DNA of 64,000 nt from positions 12,644,221 through 12,708,220 of the forward strand of contig OZ023181.1 of the NCBI GenBank assembly GCA_963995505.1, written 5' to 3'. The stretch's first letter is position 1. Each line of letters begins with the position of its first letter. This document shows positions 57,453 to 64,000 of the stretch, piece by piece. The position numbers and the translations under genes are program-made. The stretch is from Hypericum androsaemum (lineage: Eukaryota > Streptophyta > Magnoliopsida > Malpighiales > Hypericaceae). The notes under the pieces are model-generated. The model was not told the origin of the DNA. It ran no database searches and saw only the letters and a program-made list of their open reading frames with translations.

Positions 57453-57682
57453 CATGTCAAGCTTCCCATTCAGCCTCCAAAACGTGCATGGGCCTCCCTT
57501 GGGTTTCTTGGACGTCCTTGGTCCTCCACAAACTTGCTTGAGCCCAAACTTCATGCATTAGTCCATTGAAATCAGATTGCAACTTCCTAGCTCTTGCTCT
57601 TGTCATTGGCCCAATTGGAACTTGAACTTGCTTCGAGTCTACAAGCTTGATAGTTGGTGCATCCGTAGGCTTGCTCACATCA
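57453..57682 (-). repeat. A6 3' LTR, right piece (U3 side, 230 bp)
   Basis: It begins CATGT, the duplicated target, and completes the LTR begun at 33111-33690. It is followed by the A6 polypurine tract at 57683. It codes for the tail of A6 Pol and has the GCATCCGTAGG variant, unlike the two preceding copies. Confidence 0.88.
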
Positions 57683-60600
57683 GTCCCCTCCTCTTGAAAA
57701 GGATTTGTCCTCAAATCATCACCTACATCAAACGGACTCAAGTCAGCCACGTTAAACGAAGCACTTACATTATACTCACCCGGAAGGTCTAGCTTGTAGG
57801 CATTATCATTGATGCGTTCTATCACTTGGAATGGACCATCTCCCCGTGGTAGCAACTTTGAACGTCTTTGGACAGGAAAACGCTCCTTCCTCATATGTAG
57901 CCAAACCCAATCTCCCGGCTCAAAGACAACTTTGTGCCTTCCTTTGTTTGCTTGCCTCGCATAGTGCTCCGTGCGCTTCTCGATGTTCATCCGTGCTTTC
58001 TCATGTAACTGCTTGACAAATTCAGCTTTCTTCTTGCCATCTAAGTTAACATGCTCACTCGAAGGTAGAGGTGATAAATCCAATGGAGTCAAAGGATTAA
58101 ATCCATAAACAAGCTCAAATGGTGAGAATTGAGTAGCAGAATGGACAGAACGATTATAAGCAAACTCAACATGAGGCAAACATTCTTCCCAAGTCTTAAT
58201 GTTATGCTTAATGAGTGCTCTCAAAAGTGTAGACAAAGTCCTATTCACTACTTCAGTTTGACCATCAGTTTGAGGATGACAAGTAGTAGAAAACAACAAC
58301 TTAGTACCTAACTTGCACCACAAGGTCTTCCAAAAGTAACTTAGGAACTTAGCATCTCTATCAGAGATAATTGTCCTAGGCATGCCATGCAACCTAACAA
58401 CCTCTCTAAAGAACAAATCAGCAATGTTTGAAGCATCATCAGTTTTATGACATGGAATGAAATGTGCCATCTTAGAAAACCTATCCACTACCACAAAAAT
58501 TGAATCTCTTCCACGCTTAGTCCTAGGTAGTCCTAACACAAAATCCATAGAGATATCAATCCAAGGCTCACTAGGTATAGGTAGTGGGGTGTACAAACCA
58601 TGGGGTTTTACCTTTGACTTGGCTTGCTTGCAAGTGATGCAACGACCACAAACTCTCTCAACGTCTCTCTTCATGTGTGGCCAAAAGAAATGATCTTGTA
58701 GCATTGCCAAGGTCTTTGCAATTCCAAAATGCCCCATTAAGCCACCTCCATGTGCCTCCTGAATTAGTAATTCTCGCATCGAACACTTAGGCACACAAAG
58801 TTTGTTTTCACGAAATAGGTAACCTTCATTACGAAAGAACTTACCAAATGCACTTCTTTCGGTGGATATAAACTCGCCAAAATCAACATCATCAACATAC
58901 ATCTCTTTAATGTGTTCAAAGCCAAGTAGTTTAGCATCAAGAGTTGAGATCAAGGCGTACCTTCGTGATAGTGCATCAGCCACTACATTTTCCTTACCTT
59001 GCTTGTAGCGAATGACATAAGGAAATGTCTCAATGAATTCCACCCATCGTGCATGCCTCTTGTTCAGCTTGTGTTGCCCCTTTAAGTGCTTGAGTGACTC
59101 ATGATCAGTGTGAATCACGAACTCCTTTGGCCACAAGTAATGCTGCCATGTCTCCAATGCTCGAACTAGTGCGTACAACTCCTTGTCATAGGTCGGGTAA
59201 TTCAAGGTTGCACCACTTAGTTTCTCACTAAAGTATGCAATGGGTCTTCCCTCTTGCATAAGGACAGCTCCAATTCCTATACCAGAAGCATCACACTCTA
59301 TTTCAAAAGTCTTAGAGAAATTAGGTAAAGCTAACAAGGGTGCATTAGTCAACTTCCCTTTTAGTAGTTGGAAGGCCTTCTCTTGAGCTTCTCCCCAAGT
59401 AAAGCCCACGTTCTTCTTGATGACTTCAGTTATGGGTGCGGCTATGCTACTAAAGTCCTTCACAAATCTCCTATAAAAACTAGCTAGTCCATGAAAGCTC
59501 CTAACATTAGCAACACTTGTAGGGCTTGGCCATTCACGGATAGCTCGGTTCTTTTCTTCATCAACCTGTATTCCGTTAGCTCCAACAACAAAACCCAAGA
59601 ATATAAGCTTATCCGTACAAAAGGTACACTTCTTCAAGTTAGCAAACAATTGATCTTCTCTAAGTGCATCTAAGACAGATTTCAAATGTTCTAAATGATC
59701 CTCCATACTCTTGCTATAAATGAGTATATCATCAAAGTAAACAACCACAAATTTACCAATGAATGGACGTAGAACATGATTCATGAGTCGCATAAACGTG
59801 CTAGGTGCGTTGGACAAACCAAATGGCATGACCATCCACTCATACAACCCATACTTTGTTTTAAAAGCAGTCTTCCACTCATCTCCTTCTTTCATCCTAA
59901 TTTGATGATAACCACTCTTCAAATCAATCTTAGAAAACATGCAAGAACCATGCAACTCATCTAACATGTCATCTAAACGAGGAATAGGGTGACGATATTT
60001 TACCGTTATGTTGTTGACTGCTCGGCAATCAACACACATTCTCCATGATTTATCCTTCTTGGGCACAAGTAGGACTGGAACAGCACATGGACTCATGCTC
60101 TGTCTCACGTACCCTTTCTCCAATAGCTCGTTGACTTGCTTCTCAAGCTCCTTTGTTTCTTCAGGATTGCTTCTATATGCGGGACGGTTAGGTATGGCAG
60201 CTCCCGGAACAAAGTCTATTTGATGTTCAATCCCACGAATAGGTGGCAAACCAGGTGGTAGCTCGTCGGGAAAGACATCCTTGTAGTCCTGCGAAAGAGA
60301 CACAACCGTACTAGGTACATGTGGTTCAAGCTCGTTAGTGTTCAAAAGCGCCTCTCTATACCGAAGTAAGATCATAGGCTTCTTTTCAAAGCATGCTTGC
60401 TTAATATCACTTGCTCCCACATAGTAACTCCTTTTCCAACTCTCGGTTTTTCTCTCATTGGCCGTTTTAATTTCTGTTTTTCCGGCTTCTTTTGTTTTCT
60501 CAATCTTTTCCTCTCCATTGGCCGTTTTTCTTATCTTTTTTTCGGCTTCTTCTCTCCTCTCAATCTTTTTCTTTTTGTCACGCTCTCTTTGCTCATCACT

Positions 60601-62241
60601 TTCTTTTTGCAACTGTCGTTGATCTTCACAAACTTGTGATGGTGACAAGGGTGCCAAGGTGATTACTCTCTTCTTAAGTATAAATGAATATTTGTTGGTG
60701 TAGCCATCATGATGCACTTTCCTATCAAACTGCCATGGCCTTCCTAACAATAGATGACCAGCTTGCATTGGTACAACATCACACAACACTTCATCCTCAT
60801 AGTTGCCAATGCGGAATGTTACCAATACTTGCTTCATCACTCGTACTTCTCCACTATCATTCAGCCATTGTAGTTTGTAAGGCTTAGGGTGTTTTCCAGT
60901 GAGTAACCCTAACTTCTCCACCATAGTAGTGCTTGCGACATTAGCACAACTTCCTCCATCCATGATGACACTACACACCTTGTCTTTGACATAGTACCTT
61001 GTGTGAAAAATATTTTCTCTTTGAGCCACATCATTTTCTTCTTTTACTTGCACATTCAATGCTCTTCTAGACACAAGAGTAAGCCTCTCAGCAGCTTGGT
61101 ACTCTTCCTCGGATACGTCCTCCAAAGAAGGCATGCTTTCATGCTCCGAATTGTCTTCTTCAGTTTTAATCTCTCCACTTTCCTTGATCACCATTGCTTG
61201 CTTGTTAGGGCATTGACTTGAGATGTGCCCTCTTCCTTGACACTTAAAGCACTTGATGTCTCGGTTCCTAGCTGGAGTGACTTCCACTTTCCTTTGAGAA
61301 TTAGCTTGAGAACTCTCGGATTTATGCTCTACTTTGGCTGCTTGTGGCTTGTCAAACTTCTTTTGGTAGTTTGGCTTCCAAGTAGAACTCGATGTAGCTC
61401 TTGTTCTCCCCTCTCCTCTCTTGAGTTGCTTCTCAATTTTTGTTGCCATATGCACCATGTCCTCCAACTCCACATAGTGTTGCAACTCAACTTTGTCTTG
61501 AATTTCAGGATTGAGTCCATTCAAGAATCTTGCCATTGTAACTTCTCTATCTTCATCTATATCAGCTCTTATCATGGCCATCTCCATCTGTTTGAAATAC
61601 TCCTCCACGCTCAAATTTCCTTGCCTCATTCCTTGTAACTTCTTATACAGCCCTCTATAGTAATGACTTGGAACAAATCTCTTCCTCATCACCACTTTCA
61701 TGTCTTCCCAAGTAGCTATAGGGCATTCTCCATTTCTCCTCCTGCTTGTCACAAGTTGATCCCACCAAGTTATAGCATAATCAGTGAATTCGGTGATGGC
61801 AAGTTTTACCTTCTTTGCTTCGGAGCTATTGTGGCAATCAAACACGAACTCAATCTTCTTCTCCCACTCTAAGTACGCCTCCGGGTCAGAACGACCAGCA
61901 AAGGAGGGTATCTTCAGTTTGATACTCCCTATGTTGTCGTCTCTCTTTTGCCTCGCCTCCCTAGGTGGGCGGTTTGTTCTTGCTCTCCTAAGACTCCTTG
62001 TAGAGCCTACGCCTTCTTCAGATTCAGAATCAGCTCCGCTCGACTCTCCAATAGGTACTCCTCTCCTACGCCTTTGGAGTTTGCCTCGCGTTTAGGGGTT
62101 GTCACGAGAATTCTCCACGGCATCCACGCGTAGTTGCAAAGGCTCCATCTGAGCTTGCACCATCTGCTCGAGCTTCCCGGCCAAGGCATCCACTAATAAC
62201 TTAAGGTCTATGCTTCCCATAGTTTGACCTTCATGCGACAT
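57457..62241 (-). pseudogene. A6 gag-pol with an early nonsense codon
   Basis: The ATG ends at 62241. Codon 50 is TAA (complement of 62092-62094, where other copies read DNPHTRG). Downstream the frame is open to the stop at 57457, giving a near-complete 1594-codon polyprotein with all motifs (CCHC, IMDGG protease, [34 protein letters not shown]). One codon is missing near [11 protein letters not shown]. Its last codons lie in the split LTR piece 57453-57682. An internal start could give a truncated Gag-Pol but would lose the Gag N-terminus. Confidence 0.9.
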
Positions 62242-62660
62242 GTTTGCTACAAGAAAATTTGGTTAGTAAAAAAATTATGGCCTCACTAGCTCACTCCCTT
62301 ACGTGTATACTCTCAATGTAAGGTGCACTCAAGTTCACTCGTGTTTGCACTCAAATATTTGGCTTTTCTCTCTAAGGTACTCGCACACTCTTGCCTTTTT
62401 CCTCTCGTGATACTTGTATGTTCTTACTAAAGCTAGAACAGCCTTTGCTTGAACTTCACGCTTCACAGAATGTTAAAGTTCCCCTTTTGGCCTTTCTTTG
62501 CTCTTTAGTCTTGCTTGTCCCTTTTCTTGCTTCACTCGTTTGTTTTCCTCTCTTTTCTCTCGAACAGCGAAGAACCTCACGGATTAGTAAGCAACAAAAC
62601 GAACCCCAAAAAAAAAAAGAACAAGAATAACAAGGATAATGAACTAAAGTAACAAGCTAA
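62242..62660 (-). other. A6 leader, short form
   Basis: It has the TACTAAC and TAG signals before the ATG. The long A/G tract found in A1-A5 is largely missing (only a short A run near 62608-62620). No gene is seen. Confidence 0.7.
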
Positions 62661-62674
62661 GCTCTGATACCAAA

Positions 62675-63495
62675 TGATATGAATCTCAGCGGAAAAGACT
62701 CACAACTCGGACCGTTTGTTACTTCAGAATGGAACAGATCACAACTCACAAAGAACTCACAAGAACTAAGGCGCGAAATTGAACCTTAACCCGCTGCAAG
62801 AGCTTCTGAACCTTGACCTAAGGTCGTATCACGCCACGAGCGGGGATGGATGATCCGCTTGATAAGTGAAAGATAAATTCTAGCCAAGACGACTCACCAG
62901 CCTAAGCAAGAACAAACGAGTATCTAAACTCACAATTAGCCAATGCTAAGTAATTCTCCGAATTGTTATATCTTTATTGAATGAGGATGCCTCTTTATAT
63001 AGGCTCCATAAGTCTTACAACTTCCTAAACGAAAACTAACTCCAAATAAGGAGTTCAAGGCTGGCCAAAACTCTCCTTCCTAATTTAAAGGGATTCTGGC
63101 CGAAATATTCAACTAAGTAGGAAAACAATCTAAACATAGATAACTAATAGAATATCTAGTAAATATCACGTCCTAAAACATAGTAGATGCAATTCCTAAA
63201 ATTTAGGGACGCATGTCCAAGATAAGCTTGAAATTCACGTGCGCATGCATCCAGGAGATTGCGTGCATCTCAAACTTCCCATTTAGCTTCCAAAACGTGC
63301 ATGGGCCTCCCTTGGACTTCTTGGACGTCCTTGGTCCTCCACGCACTTGCTTGAGCCCAAACTTCTTGCATTAGTCCATTGAAGTCAGATTGCAACTTCC
63401 TAGCTCTTGCTCTTGTCATTGGCCCAATTAGAACTTGAACTTGCTGCGAGTCTACAAGCTTGATAGTAGGTGCGTCCTTAGGCTTGCTCACATCA
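62675..63495 (-). repeat. A6 5' LTR (divergent subtype)
   Basis: 821 bp with the PBS on its left (complement of 62661-62672). It is clearly more diverged from 33111-33690 than sister LTRs elsewhere in the window and is closer to the A2/A8 subtype. Its right flank GGTAA is family A protease-region sequence in plus orientation. Confidence 0.9.
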
Positions 63496-64000
63496 GGTAA
63501 CATTCCGCATTGGCAACTATGAGGATGAAGTGTTGTGTGATGTTGTACCAATGCAAGCTGGTCACCTATTGTTAGGAAGGCCATGGCAGTTTGATAGGAA
63601 AGTGCATCATGATGGCTACACCAACAAATACTCATTTATACTTAAGAAGAGAGTAATCACCTTGGCACCCTTGTCACCATCACAAGTTTGTGAAGATCAA
63701 CGACTGTTGCAACAAGAAAGTGATGAGCAAAGAGAGAGTGACAAAAAGAAAAAGAATGAGAAGAGAGAAGAAGCCGAAAAAAGGATAAGAAAAATGGCCA
63801 ATGGAGAGGAAAAGATTGAGAAAATAAAAGAAGCCGGAAAAACAGAAATTAAAACGGCCAAAGAGAGAAAAAACGAGAGTTGGAAAAAGAGTTACTATGT
63901 GGGAACAAGTGATATTAAGCAAGCATGCTTTGCAAAGAAGCCTATGATCTTACTTCGGTATAGGGAGGCACTTTTAAACACTAACGAGCTTGAACCACAT
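63496..64000 (+). mobile_element. A7: internal fragment of a family A element
   Basis: Plus-strand A sequence beginning in the protease region (at the equivalent of about 43929 in A4) and running off the window. The target originally read about GTATTGGTAACATTCC, so A6 inserted after GGTAA. The left part of A7 is not present anywhere in the window. Confidence 0.88.
63497..64000 (+). pseudogene. A7 gag-pol fragment (end of protease and linker to RT)
   Basis: 168 codons, open to the window edge, starting [14 protein letters not shown] and reaching the Lys/Glu-rich linker and [10 protein letters not shown]. It lacks gag and the protease active site on the left. The right part lies outside the window. 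Confidence 0.85.

Larger units (their letters stand above)
33111..63495 (-). mobile_element. A6: outer family A element of the right-hand nest
   Basis: The 3' LTR is split into 33111-33690 and 57453-57682 by a later insertion with duplicated CATGT. Joined, minus the duplication, it is 805 bp. The internal part is 57683-62674, with polypurine tract 57683-57695 (complement) and PBS 62661-62672 (complement). The 5' LTR is 62675-63495. The two LTRs belong to clearly different subtypes and the flanks (ATAAA left, GGTAA right) do not match, so this is probably a recombinant rather than one intact insertion. Confidence 0.75.

Noticed and set aside
1..64000. A host gene or a cellular defence or metabolic gene cluster
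   Set aside because: All non-retroelement, non-satellite bases amount to a few dozen, and no coding region outside transposons was found.

Overview
This is a repeat-only stretch of a flowering-plant nuclear genome, probably a eudicot, although no species-diagnostic gene is present. I found no host gene, rRNA or tRNA gene. Almost every base belongs either to nested Ty3/gypsy LTR retrotransposons or to a roughly 9 kb tandem array with a 10-11 bp unit (TTTTCTTGCC). Every primer-binding site seen is the initiator-Met tRNA type (TGGTATCAGAGC). The element names A, B, C and D are mine.

Family A is the dominant one. It has ~805 bp LTRs (TGATGTGAGC...TTCATATCA) and a single 1595-codon gag-pol whose last 74 residues are encoded by the 3' LTR. 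Its integrase has a GPF module and no recognisable chromodomain, which suggests a CRM-like chromovirus (inference). Family B is a 2.8 kb non-autonomous element whose only ORF also reads into its 3' LTR. Families C and D share a near-identical leader and 5' gag but have unrelated LTRs and diverged pol.

Layout. 1-2761: 5' part of a C element (C2, minus), inserted in the leader of an A element (A8, minus) whose 5' LTR is 2850-3654. 3655-3902 plus 13557-19213: pyrimidine-strand satellite, split by A1 (3903-13556, plus, TSD TTTTG), which itself carries B (5487-8287, minus, TSD CTTTG). At 19214/19215 the array flips orientation through a perfect 12-bp inverted repeat. 19216-19503 plus 30107-33110: the array in inverted orientation, split by A2 (19504-30106, minus, TSD CAAGA), which carries C1 (21415-25572, plus, TSD GGAAA/GGATA). 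33111-63495: a deep nest in which A6 (minus) holds A5, which holds A3, which holds D (39015-51424, TSD AATAA), which holds A4 (41042-47871, TSD TAGGT). A6 abuts a plus-strand A fragment (A7) that runs off the right end.

A4 is the only copy with an uninterrupted full-length gag-pol, apparently identical LTRs and a perfect TSD, so it is the best candidate for an active master. The other copies record decay: nested insertions, microhomology deletions that keep the frame, nonsense codons and LTR-LTR recombination. A satellite repeatedly hit by CRM-like elements points to a centromeric or pericentromeric location, which is an inference. Identity statements come from reading by eye, not from computed alignments.
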